Source of the DNA: Pseudomonadota bacterium
Lineage (GTDB): Bacteria; Pseudomonadota; Gammaproteobacteria; Burkholderiales; JABEVD01
Assembly: GCA_021802545.1 (NCBI GenBank)
Contig: JAJZRS010000004.1
Location: 83,865-147,864, forward strand
Direction: 5' to 3'
DNA: 64,000 bases
This document shows positions 52,877 through 61,488 of the stretch, in pieces. Under the pieces are notes generated by a model. It ran no database searches, was not told where the DNA came from, and saw only the letters and a list, made by a program, of their open reading frames with translations. A program made the position numbers and the translations under genes. Numbering within the stretch: position 1 is the first letter of the stretch; the number at the start of each line of letters is the position of its first letter.

Positions 52877-54022
52877 TCAGGCGTAGCTTCTCAGGCGCAT
52901 GGTGAAGGTCTTGAGCTGAGCGATTCCGCTTGCCTCGGCCTTTTTGCACCATTCCTCGAGCTGCCTGACGAGATTCTCCTTGGATGCAGCGGAGCGCTGC
53001 CAAAGTGCCTCGAGTTCCTGCCTCATGACATAGGCGGTCTTGAGTGCATGATTTCCTTCCAGAATCTTGGCCAGCTTCTCGCGGGAAGCCTCGTCGAGCA
53101 TTTCCGCGTCACTATGCAGCCATTTCTTGATCAGGGAAAGGTCGGGCATTTTGGCGATTTCTTCCGCATAGATGCTCTTCAGCGTCTTGGCGTATTTGGC
53201 GAGCACCTCGTAGCGGTGTGTGATCACGGCCTGGAGCATTTCCAGATCGCATTGGGTCCTCGCCTGTGCAAGGCGAAGCTTAGGGGCCGTCTTTTTCACC
53301 CTGGCGAGCCCCAAGAATTCGAGAATGCGGATGTACATCCAGCCGATGTCGAATTCGTACCATTTGGAAGAGAGCCTGGCGGATGAGGCATAGGCATGGT
53401 GATTGTTGTGCAGCTCTTCTCCGCCAATCAGGATGCCTATCGGGAAAATGTTGGTGCTGGCATCCTCGGCCTTGAAATTCCTGTAGCCGAAATAATGGCC
53501 CACCCCGTTGATGACCCCTGCCGCCCAGAAAGGGATCCAGATCATCTGGACGCCCCAGACGATGAGGCCCGGCGCGCCGAAAAGAAGGATGTCGGCAAGC
53601 AGCATCAGGGTAATGCCGAGGCCCGGATATTTCGAATAGAGATGATGCTCCAACCAATCGTCAGGCGTGCCGTGCCCATAGCGGACCATGGTCTCGGGAT
53701 TCTTTGATTCTTTGACATAGAGGAAGACGCCTCCCCAGAGCACCTTGTTGATTCCGAACACTTGCGGGCTGTGAGGATCATCGGCGGTTTCGCATTTCGC
53801 ATGGTGCTTTCTGTGGATGGCTGCCCATTCCTTCGTGACCATGCCCGTCGTGAGCCAGAGCCAGAGGCGGAAGAAATGGCTGACAGAAGGACTCAGGTCA
53901 AGCGCGCGGTGAGCCTGATGGCGGTGCAGGAAGATGGTGACGCTGGCGATCGTGACATGAGTCAAGGCCAAGGTTGCAAGGACGAGTTGCCAGAAGGACA
54001 AATCGGAAAAAAACATTAGCAA
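52877..54022 (-). CDS. Fatty acid desaturase (delta-9 acyl-CoA desaturase-like)
   Basis: Three His boxes HRHQAHRALD, HRKHHAKCE, HNNHHAYASSARLS. Confidence 0.9.
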   Translation of the reverse strand: MLMFFSDLSFWQLVLATLALTHVTIASVTIFLHRHQAHRALDLSPSVSHFFRLWLWLTTGMVTKEWAAIHRKHHAKCETADDPHSPQVFGINKVLWGGVFLYVKESKNPETMVRYGHGTPDDWLEHHLYSKYPGLGITLMLLADILLFGAPGLIVWGVQMIWIPFWAAGVINGVGHYFGYRNFKAEDASTNIFPIGILIGGEELHNNHHAYASSARLSSKWYEFDIGWMYIRILEFLGLARVKKTAPKLRLAQARTQCDLEMLQAVITHRYEVLAKYAKTLKSIYAEEIAKMPDLSLIKKWLHSDAEMLDEASREKLAKILEGNHALKTAYVMRQELEALWQRSAASKENLVRQLEEWCKKAEASGIAQLKTFTMRLRSYA

Positions 54023-54112
54023 TTCCTAATACATGTTGGCAAGATCTACAATATACACACAATTGCACTTTAGTCAATCGTCATTTTCTGCATCAAAAGC
54101 AGTTTATAATGC

Positions 54113-54925
54113 ATGGCATTGTCCAACGAGCATGCAATGACCGACTTCGCAGAAAACCTGAAAAAGATCCCGACGGTGGACGGCATCGAGGGAATCGAAA
54201 TAGACGGCGAGAGGCCTGAAGACAAGCCCGCTTTCATCGAGAACAAGCCTGGCCAGGCAGGGTCGCTTGCCGTCTATTGCCATCTGTCGAAGACATATGG
54301 CGCAATCAATCCGGCCAGCGCGCTCCACGGCCTCGAGCTTTACGCCGAACATGTGCAGGATGCCAGGGAGAACCCGGGCAAGCATCCCAACATCGACCGC
54401 CTCTTCAGGGTCATCGAGGAAGGACTCCATCTGAAGGCGCGCATCATGCAATCGAAACCGAAAGAGGAATCCGACATGAAGACGATAGACATCAAAATCC
54501 TCGACGAGCGCCTGCGCTCTAACCCCCCGGCCTATGCCACGCCCGGCTCGGCAGGGTTGGACCTCAGGGCCTGCATCGAGCACGACATCACCATCCATCC
54601 CGGGGAAGCCGACCTCATCCCCACTGGCATCGCGATCCATCTCGCCGATCCGAATTATGCAGCCATGATCCTTCCCCGTTCTGGATTGGGCCACAAGCAC
54701 GGCATCGTCCTCGGCAATCTTGTCGGATTGATCGATTCGGATTACCAGGGGCAGATCTTCGTTTCATGCTGGAACAGGGGACAGAAGAGCTTCATCCTGA
54801 GCCCGCTCGAGCGCATCGCGCAGCTCGTCGTGGTTCCCGTTGCCCAGGTGAAATTCAATATCGTCCAGGACTTCGAGAGCAGCCACAGGGGAGAAGGCGG
54901 CTTCGGCAGCACGGGCAAGCATTGA
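54113..54925 (+). CDS. dut: Fusion protein: N-terminal DUF2322-like domain plus C-terminal dUTPase; possible internal dut start at 54476
   Basis: [22 protein letters not shown]...[59 protein letters not shown], then [35 protein letters not shown]...[32 protein letters not shown]; no stop between; internal SD AGAGGA before ATG 54476. Confidence 0.88.
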   Translation: MALSNEHAMTDFAENLKKIPTVDGIEGIEIDGERPEDKPAFIENKPGQAGSLAVYCHLSKTYGAINPASALHGLELYAEHVQDARENPGKHPNIDRLFRVIEEGLHLKARIMQSKPKEESDMKTIDIKILDERLRSNPPAYATPGSAGLDLRACIEHDITIHPGEADLIPTGIAIHLADPNYAAMILPRSGLGHKHGIVLGNLVGLIDSDYQGQIFVSCWNRGQKSFILSPLERIAQLVVVPVAQVKFNIVQDFESSHRGEGGFGSTGKH

Positions 54926-55449
54926 TGAACTATTGCAGCCACTGCGGCGCCAAGGTCGAATTCAGGATACCCGAAGGCGACACCATGCCCAGGCATGTGT
55001 GCCCGGTATGCCATACCGTGCACTACCAGAATCCGAAGATCGTGGTGGGATGCATCCCTGAATCCAATGGCAGGATATTGCTTTGCAAAAGAGCGATCGA
55101 GCCCGGCTACGGCCTCTGGACGCTTCCAGCCGGATTCATGGAAAACCACGAGGCCGCAGATGCGGGCGCGGCGCGCGAGACACTCGAGGAAGCCTGCGCC
55201 CAGGTCGAGATCGGGCCGCTTTATAGCTTCTACAACCTTCCCAGGCTGAGCCAGGTCTATCTCCTCTTCAGGGGGCGCCTGATTGACGAGACATTCAAGG
55301 CGGGGGACGAGACGCTCGAAGTCGGCCTTTTTCCCGAAAGCGAAGTGCCGTGGAACAATATCGCCTTCACCGTGGTCAGAGAAACTTTGCAGCGCTATTT
55401 CGAGGACATGAAGCGAGGAAGCTTCGGCTTTTACTTCGCCACCATCTGA
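54925..55449 (+). CDS. NUDIX hydrolase with N-terminal zinc ribbon
   Basis: CSHCG...CPVC ribbon; GFMENHEAADAGAARETLEEACAQVE Nudix box. Confidence 0.9.
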   Translation: MNYCSHCGAKVEFRIPEGDTMPRHVCPVCHTVHYQNPKIVVGCIPESNGRILLCKRAIEPGYGLWTLPAGFMENHEAADAGAARETLEEACAQVEIGPLYSFYNLPRLSQVYLLFRGRLIDETFKAGDETLEVGLFPESEVPWNNIAFTVVRETLQRYFEDMKRGSFGFYFATI

Positions 55450-55456
55450 GGAAGAC

Positions 55457-55855
55457 ATGCAGGCCCACCACGATCTCATCCCAGGCACGTTCATCGTCGC
55501 AGGACTCAGCTATCTGCTGATGCTGGCCGGCTACTTCCTGCATCGCATCCGCTACTTCCACATTCCGGCGATGATCTCGGTCATGCTGTTCGACCTTGCG
55601 CTTCCCTTCTACCTTTATTCCCATCGCCACTGGTGGCACCGCCTCATCGACAAGGGGGAAATCTTCTCCTCCCTCGTATGGATGCACGTCGGCATCCTTC
55701 TGATGATGTATGCCCTCTATGGAGCGCAAATCTTCACCGCCATGAAGATCATGAAAGGCGATACTGATGCGCGCGCTTCTCATCGCGCCCAGGGAAAAGT
55801 CATGCTCGTGGTCCGCCTCTTCGCAATCCTGACCGGCATCCTGCTCGCCCCCTAA
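55457..55855 (+). CDS. Conserved membrane protein
   Basis: 132 aa, 4 hydrophobic segments, His-rich loops. Confidence 0.65.
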   Translation: MQAHHDLIPGTFIVAGLSYLLMLAGYFLHRIRYFHIPAMISVMLFDLALPFYLYSHRHWWHRLIDKGEIFSSLVWMHVGILLMMYALYGAQIFTAMKIMKGDTDARASHRAQGKVMLVVRLFAILTGILLAP

Positions 55856-55871
55856 TCACACTGAGTACATC

Positions 55872-56186
55872 ATGAAAAAAATTCTTCTAGTCACGGTTTC
55901 CCTGCTCGCCGGCTGCGCAAGCAACCTGATCGACGTGCGTCCCGGTTCAAGCGATATCCTGCTCGCAAAACCAGGCCAGGTCGAAGGATGCGAATCGAAG
56001 GGAAAAATCGATGTAAGCGTGCTCGCCAGGGTCGGATTCATCAGCCGCAGCTACGACGAAGTCGAAGCCAATCTGCTTCAGCTGGCCAGGAACGGGGCGG
56101 TGGATGCGGGAGGCGACACGGTCGTGAAAGGCCCCTCGACGGAATATGGCAGGCGCACCTATCTCATTTACAAGTGCAGGCCCTGA
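55872..56186 (+). CDS. DUF4156-like lipoprotein
   Basis: Lipobox LLAGCAS; VRPGSSDILLAKPGQVEGCESKGKIDVSVLARVGF. Confidence 0.75.
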   Translation: MKKILLVTVSLLAGCASNLIDVRPGSSDILLAKPGQVEGCESKGKIDVSVLARVGFISRSYDEVEANLLQLARNGAVDAGGDTVVKGPSTEYGRRTYLIYKCRP

Positions 56187-56398
56187 AGGTCGGGAGCATC
56201 GCCGAAGACGAGCCGGGAGTTGCGACCCCATCCGCCTGAGCGGAAAGGCTTGAGCCGCCTGGACCAACCCCGCTTGACCCGTCAGCGCCGCACAAGGGCG
56301 CTCGTTTGACCATCAAGGCCGTGAAATTCGGCTTGGTGCCCCCTTAGTTTCCATTATAGCCGCTCGTGGGCATTCGGCCCTGCATCAAGGGTCGGGGG

Positions 56399-56971
56399 CT
56401 ACAGTTTTTCGATCCAGTTTCGGAGCTGCGCAGTCTCGCTCTTCAGGAGCGCCTCATCCTGATAGACATGGGCGATGACAGCAATCCCTTGCGCCCTGCC
56501 CAGCAAATGCAGGGCGAGCGCTTCAGCCTCCTCTCCTTTGCCGAGCTCCCTGAATCGGACGGCCAGCCAATCGCGAAACAGATCGAACAGCGAACGCGCC
56601 GCATGCTGCAGATCGCGCCTGTCTTTTGCGAGCTCGGTATTCAGGCTGCCGATCGGGCAACCGTATTCCACCAATTCGCCCTGCCGGCCGATGATCACGG
56701 TCGAAAATGCGAGCAGTTTCTCCCGCGGATCGATATCTTGCTTGTCCCATTTGACCAGAAGATCATTGAACTCCTCGAAGTGCTGCCCGATAACCGCCTT
56801 CAGGATTTCGTCCTTGGTTTTGAAGTAATGGTAGATGTTTCCACGGTACAGGCCAGATGCTTCGACAATGTCGGAGAATGACGTGCCTTCATAACCCTGC
56901 TCGTAAAAGAGCCGCTTGGCGCAGTTGACGATATCGCCACGCGTTTTTTCTCCTTTGCTGCCGATATTCAT
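56399..56971 (-). CDS. TetR/AcrR-family transcriptional regulator
   Basis: GDIVNCAKRLFYEQGYEGTSFSDIVEASGLYRGNIYHYFKTKDEILKAVI HTH. Confidence 0.92.
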   Translation of the reverse strand: MNIGSKGEKTRGDIVNCAKRLFYEQGYEGTSFSDIVEASGLYRGNIYHYFKTKDEILKAVIGQHFEEFNDLLVKWDKQDIDPREKLLAFSTVIIGRQGELVEYGCPIGSLNTELAKDRRDLQHAARSLFDLFRDWLAVRFRELGKGEEAEALALHLLGRAQGIAVIAHVYQDEALLKSETAQLRNWIEKL

Positions 56972-57006
56972 GTGTCACCTATTGGTTGCATCCCACCGAA
57001 ACAGCA

Positions 57007-57639
57007 TTATCGCCCGACGCAATGGGCCTTGCCATACTCATCGGGCAGGCTGGTCCTTCCGCCGGCCACCCAGGGCACAAGATGGGTTTTCAGCCGCGGG
57101 GCCAGAATCGGGAGCAGCCCGAGCGCATAGCGGCGCCCTGCGAAGATGCCCAGGCGCAGATTGATCGCCTGGAACTTCGGGCATGAATTCATGCGAAGCG
57201 CGTTTTCGATGGCGATGACGTTGCACAAGTGAGGCCAGAAGGCGCGCTCGATCCCCTCGCTCATTGGGTCGGCAGAATGCGCCGGGGAAGCTGCGCTTGT
57301 GGTACTGGTGTTGACGAAGCGCCCGACACCGGCTTCCCGTGCGTCCATGATCAGGGAGATTGAAGGCTCAAGAAAAAGTGAACGCGATTCCTTTGCGTGC
57401 CCCCATAACGAGGTCCATGCAGCCGCGTGGCACAAAACATCGGCGCCCTTAACGAGCTTTTGCCTGTAAACCGGGTCGCGCAAATCGCCTTCCCTCACCT
57501 CGCCCATGAAGCCGGGCAACAGTCTTGTCCTGTCGCGACAGGCTGCAATAAGCTCCACATGCTCGCATTGCTGCAAGGCTTCCAGAACGTGGCTCCCGAC
57601 AAAGCCTGTAGATCCTGTCACAACCACTGTTTTGCCCAT
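57007..57639 (-). pseudogene. NAD-dependent epimerase/dehydratase (SDR), C-terminally truncated
   Basis: MGKTVVVTGSTGFVGSHVLEAL Rossmann; only about 210 aa, similarity lost after VPWVAGGRTSLP just upstream of the TetR start. Confidence 0.65.
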
Positions 57640-57671
57640 GCCTCCCCCAATTTGGATGTTTGCCCAAATAT

Positions 57672-57691
57672 AATAGGATGATCGTCCTATT
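57672..57691. promoter_or_regulatory. Probable TetR-family operator
   Basis: AATAGGA-TGATCG-TCCTATT, 18/20 palindromic, in the divergent region between SDR/TetR and the AcfC-like gene; overlaps TATAAT at 57669. Confidence 0.6.
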
Positions 57692-57822
57692 TTGTAAAGC
57701 TGCCGGCTTTTCGAACAACCCCAATGACCAGTTCGGATGCAGGGTTGAATTCGCCGGACGCAGGGCGCATCATTCGACAAGCCGTGATCAATATCGAATT
57801 CGCTTACGGAGGAGGCTCTCGG

Positions 57823-58581
57823 ATGAAAGGGATCGCATTCCTTTCGACACTCATTTCGATTCTGCTGCAGATGCCTGCATTTGCGGAAGAGCCCGTGCTG
57901 CATGTCTACGGCCCAGGAGGTCCCGCGCCTGCAATGCTCGACGCGGCCAAGGCATTCGGGAAAATGAAGGATGTCAGGGTCGAAATCACGGCAGGCCCTA
58001 CGCCTGCCTGGAAAAACCAGGCATTGAAGGACGCAGATCTGGTGTATAGCGGCTCGGAATACATGATGACGGGCTTCTTGCAGAAGGACCTTCCGAATCT
58101 CATCGATCCCTCGACGATCAAGACGCTTTACCTGCGCCCTTCCGCAATTCTCGTCCGCCCAGGCAACCCGAAAAACATCAAGGGCGTCCAGGATCTTGCC
58201 AGGCCGGGCATCAACATTCTCGTGGTCCAAGGGGCAGGGCAGACCGGGTTATGGGAAGATGTGGCAGGCCGAACCGGAAGCGCGCAATTCGTCGACAGGG
58301 TGCGCAAGAATATCGGCCATTTCGCTGCGAACAGCGCCGAGGCTCGAAAGCGCTGGGCGAGCGATCCCGGATTCGACGCATGGATCATCTGGAGCATCTG
58401 GCAAAAGGCCAGCCCGGCTTCCGCCGATCTCGTCAAGACGGAACCCGAACAAACCATATACCGCTCATGCGGCATTGCGCTCACGAATACATCAGGCAAC
58501 AAGGCACTGGCAAAGTCGTTCGCCGATTTCCTCGCCTCCCCTGCAGGGCATGCGATCTTCGTGAAATGGGGCTGGATGTGA
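57823..58581 (+). CDS. Periplasmic substrate-binding protein (AcfC/ModA-like)
   Basis: Signal peptide MKGIAFLSTLISILLQMPAFA; LHVYGPGGPAPAMLDAAKAFGK...ADLVYSGSEYMMTGF. Confidence 0.8.
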   Translation: MKGIAFLSTLISILLQMPAFAEEPVLHVYGPGGPAPAMLDAAKAFGKMKDVRVEITAGPTPAWKNQALKDADLVYSGSEYMMTGFLQKDLPNLIDPSTIKTLYLRPSAILVRPGNPKNIKGVQDLARPGINILVVQGAGQTGLWEDVAGRTGSAQFVDRVRKNIGHFAANSAEARKRWASDPGFDAWIIWSIWQKASPASADLVKTEPEQTIYRSCGIALTNTSGNKALAKSFADFLASPAGHAIFVKWGWM

Positions 58582-58603
58582 CCGAATGCGGCTTGAGCCT
58601 GTC

Positions 58604-58628
58604 AACCCGCCTTGAGGCGGGTTTTCAT
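58604..58628 (+). terminator. Rho-independent terminator
   Basis: AACCCGCC-TTGA-GGCGGGTT followed by TTCATTTT. Confidence 0.8.
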
Positions 58629-58652
58629 TTTCCGGCCCCAGGGGATTGATTG

Positions 58653-58678
58653 CGTCACAAGATCGGAGATTTCACGTC
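58653..58678 (+). promoter_or_regulatory. ECF41-like promoter motif upstream of the sigma factor gene (autoregulatory candidate)
   Basis: CGTCACA-N15-CGTC, 32 bp upstream of ATG 58711. Confidence 0.55.
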
Positions 58679-58710
58679 TATATTCATGTACCAGATACCG
58701 ATGGACTGAA

Positions 58711-59583
58711 ATGGAAAATTTCGAAAGACAACGTTCGAGACTCATGGGCATCGCCTACCGCATGCTCGGATCGCGCAGCGATGCGGAGGATGTGCTCCAG
58801 GACGCCTATGTCAGATGGCACCAGGCCGACATTTCTTCCCTGAAGAATCCCGAGGCATGGCTCGTGACCGTCGTGACGAGGCTGTCCATCGACAGGCTGC
58901 GCCTGGCCAAGGCCGAAAGAGAACATTACGTCGGTCAATGGATACCCGAGCCTTGGATCACGGATCATGCCCCGCCTGCCGAGCAGCCCATCGAGATGGC
59001 GAACGATTTGTCCATCGCCTTCCTGATGATGCTCGAGCGACTCGCCCCGGAAGAGCGCGCAGCCTTCCTGCTGAAGGAGGCATTCGACTTCGACTACGAG
59101 GAAATCTCGCAGACGATGGGCAAAAGCTTGGATGCCTGCCGCCAGATGATCCATCGCGCGAAGCTGCGGATGAAGCAGGAGCGCCCCCGCTTCGATGTGA
59201 GCCGGCAGGCCCACATCGCGCTGCTCGGAAAATTCATAGCAGCCGCTCGCTCTGGAGACAGGGAAAAACTGATGGCGCTTTTCGCAGAAGATGTGACGCT
59301 GACGGGGGACGGCGGAGGAAAGGTGCTTTCGGTATTGCGCCCGCTGCACGGTTCGGAACGCGTGACCAGACTCTATCAGGCGATCGTGAAAAGGCTGGTG
59401 GGGAAAATGGAATTCAGGATCGCCGAAATAAATGGAATCCCCGGGATACTGAGGTATGTGGACGGCATGCTCGATTCAGCGACTTCCTTCGTGACGGATG
59501 GCGCAAGAATCCTCGACATCTACATCGTGCGAAATCCGGAAAAGCTGAAGTCGGTCACAAATCCGCCTTCCTGTCCGTCTTGA
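58711..59583 (+). CDS. ECF41-type RNA polymerase sigma factor with SnoaL-like C-terminal extension
   Basis: Sigma70 r2/r4 plus QWIPEPW, DGGGK and NPEKL motifs (ECF41 hallmarks WLPEP/DGGGK/NPDKL). Confidence 0.9.
   Translation: MENFERQRSRLMGIAYRMLGSRSDAEDVLQDAYVRWHQADISSLKNPEAWLVTVVTRLSIDRLRLAKAEREHYVGQWIPEPWITDHAPPAEQPIEMANDLSIAFLMMLERLAPEERAAFLLKEAFDFDYEEISQTMGKSLDACRQMIHRAKLRMKQERPRFDVSRQAHIALLGKFIAAARSGDREKLMALFAEDVTLTGDGGGKVLSVLRPLHGSERVTRLYQAIVKRLVGKMEFRIAEINGIPGILRYVDGMLDSATSFVTDGARILDIYIVRNPEKLKSVTNPPSCPS
59553..59579 (+). promoter_or_regulatory. ECF41-like promoter motif upstream of carboxymuconolactone decarboxylase-family gene
   Basis: GGTCACA-N16-CGTC, 42 bp upstream of ATG 59622. 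Confidence 0.6.
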
Positions 59584-59621
59584 GGATGTACGGCGAATGC
59601 CGGATCTTGGGAGAATTGAAC

Positions 59622-60083
59622 ATGCAGGAAAGCATCAACTTCGCAGCCGTCTCACCGCAAGGGTACAAGGCCATGAAAGACCTCGAGATGCACGTGCGCA
59701 GCTCGGGAATCGAGCACGTTCTGCTCGAGCTCGTCAAGACGCGCGTGTCTGAAATCAACGGCTGCGCCTACTGCATCGACATGCACACACGGGATGCGCG
59801 GGCCGCAGGGGACTCCGAACAGCGCCTCCATGCCCTGGCCGCATGGCAAGACACTCCATTTTTCTCGGAAAGAGAGCGGGCGGCGCTCAAGTGGGCCGAA
59901 GCGCTGACCCGAATCCCGAACGCCAGGGTGCCTGAAAGCCTGATGGAGGAAACCCTGCTCTGCTTCGGCGCAGATGAGCTTGTCTCGCTCACGTTTGCAA
60001 TCATCGCCATCAACGGCTGGAACAGGCTGGCCATCGCTTCGAAGCTGCCTGCGGGAAGTTACAAGCTGGGCGAACACGGATGA
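59622..60083 (+). CDS. Carboxymuconolactone decarboxylase / AhpD-like family protein
   Basis: LVKTRVSEINGCAYCIDMHTRDARAAGDSEQRLHALAAWQD; CxxC-x3-H motif. Confidence 0.92.
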   Translation: MQESINFAAVSPQGYKAMKDLEMHVRSSGIEHVLLELVKTRVSEINGCAYCIDMHTRDARAAGDSEQRLHALAAWQDTPFFSERERAALKWAEALTRIPNARVPESLMEETLLCFGADELVSLTFAIIAINGWNRLAIASKLPAGSYKLGEHG

Positions 60084-60094
60084 AGGAACTGACT

Positions 60095-60433
60095 TCATCT
60101 TGACGCGAATGTCCTGCAGTCGATGTACCCCCACCAGTAGTCGACTTCGATGTTCCCGGCGATGCATTTCGCATGTGCATTGTGCCTGCATATCGAATAC
60201 CGGCATTCCCCGACATGCGCATCCCCGGTCCCCTTTCCTGAGCAGCCTGAAGCTCTCAGGAAAGTGCCGCACACCGGATGGGGGCCCGAGGCAATGACGA
60301 TTGCTATGGCGCAACAGCGCTTTTCGAGATTGTAGGCGCATTCGGATACTGCGCATCTCGAGACGAGCGCTGCATCCTGCACGGCTTCAATCTCTGTCAT
60401 GGCCTTCGCCGCGATGGCCTCTTCCCTCGCCAT
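60095..60433 (-). CDS. Cys-rich protein with two DUF1540-like repeats
   Basis: CAVSECAYNLEKRCCAIAIVI...CGTF and CRYSICRHNAHAKCIAGNIEV...CRTF. Confidence 0.65.
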   Translation of the reverse strand: MAREEAIAAKAMTEIEAVQDAALVSRCAVSECAYNLEKRCCAIAIVIASGPHPVCGTFLRASGCSGKGTGDAHVGECRYSICRHNAHAKCIAGNIEVDYWWGYIDCRTFASR

Positions 60434-60815
60434 GCCGCTCTTCCCGCCCATCCATTCGATGGCGCTCGTGATAATGCGGCGCGTACACTTCCCTGTACCA
60501 CTTGTCTCTCACGAAATAGACGGGCCTGCCGCAGGCATGATATTCGCGGCAGTGCCTATTCCAGTGCCGCTCGTATCCGGGCGGTACGCGCAGATAGATC
60601 GGCGCATAGACCTCTCGGCTGCGCTCGATGATGACAGGCCGAGCGTAGATCACTTCGGGTCTGGGAAAATCGCCCATATCGATGCGCCCGTAAAATCCCG
60701 GCTCGCCCACATTGATCGAAACGCCGACGTCGGCTGCGAAAAGCCTGGCTGAAACCAAAGTCAGGGCAAGCAAGAGAAGCGCACTCTCCATCCAGGAAGC
60801 GGACATGGTCTTCAT
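60387..60815 (-). CDS. Secreted His/Arg/Tyr-rich conserved hypothetical protein
   Basis: Signal peptide; YERHWNRHCREYHACGRPVYFVRDKWYREVYAPHYHERHRMDG... Confidence 0.7.
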   Translation of the reverse strand: MKTMSASWMESALLLLALTLVSARLFAADVGVSINVGEPGFYGRIDMGDFPRPEVIYARPVIIERSREVYAPIYLRVPPGYERHWNRHCREYHACGRPVYFVRDKWYREVYAPHYHERHRMDGREERHGEGRGHRGEGHDRD

Positions 60816-61237
60816 TTTTGTTCACCTTCCATGTGATGACGCCTCATCCTTTCGAGGGATTTCCTGGATGCCTCGTCGAAAATTTTTCGCTGGTCTTCAG
60901 TAAGAACGGATTCCAGCTTGGCGGTTGTCTCCGCAATCTTCGAGAACCGCTCGGCCATGACCTTTGCACGTTCGGCACGGAATCTGGCGATCGCCGCAGC
61001 ATCGGCGTCTTTCCCGGGTCTTTCGATCTTTCTCAACGGCAGCCTTTCGACCGATTCCTGGAAATCTCCCCATGCTGCCTGCTGCGAAGGCTTGATCTCG
61101 AGCCGGTTCTCCAATCTTTCCAGCCTGGCCTTGAGGCCCTCCCGCCACTTCATGGGCTGATCTCCTGCATAGGCCGTTGAAGCCATGAGCCAGGCCGCCG
61201 ATACGGCCAAAACAAGTTTCGCGTATTTGCTTGTCAT
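60812..61237 (-). CDS. Spy/CpxP-like LTXXQ-motif periplasmic protein
   Basis: Signal peptide; LEIKPSQQAAWGDF and LTEDQRKIFDEASRK. Confidence 0.8.
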   Translation of the reverse strand: MTSKYAKLVLAVSAAWLMASTAYAGDQPMKWREGLKARLERLENRLEIKPSQQAAWGDFQESVERLPLRKIERPGKDADAAAIARFRAERAKVMAERFSKIAETTAKLESVLTEDQRKIFDEASRKSLERMRRHHMEGEQK

Positions 61238-61488
61238 TCTTTCCTCCGTTGATGAGATGCAATGCAATCAAAATTACGCCGTGAAAGTAACTGCACAATG
61301 CTCGATTTGTATCGGTTGGTGAATTTTTTCAGCTGAGAACGGATAAACGTGGAAATTCATTACATTTTGAAACAATATACTGTCCCGACACCGACCCAGT
61401 CTTCCGGATGGAACACAACCATATGTTTTTGTTGACGTGAATGGCAATGTCGCAGATGATATGCTGAATACATAAAAAAGCTCCCATC

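Noticed and set aside
57631-57660. Possible ECF41 motif TGTCACA in the SDR gene
   Set aside because: The element 16 bp downstream is TGCC, not CGTC, and it lies antisense within coding sequence
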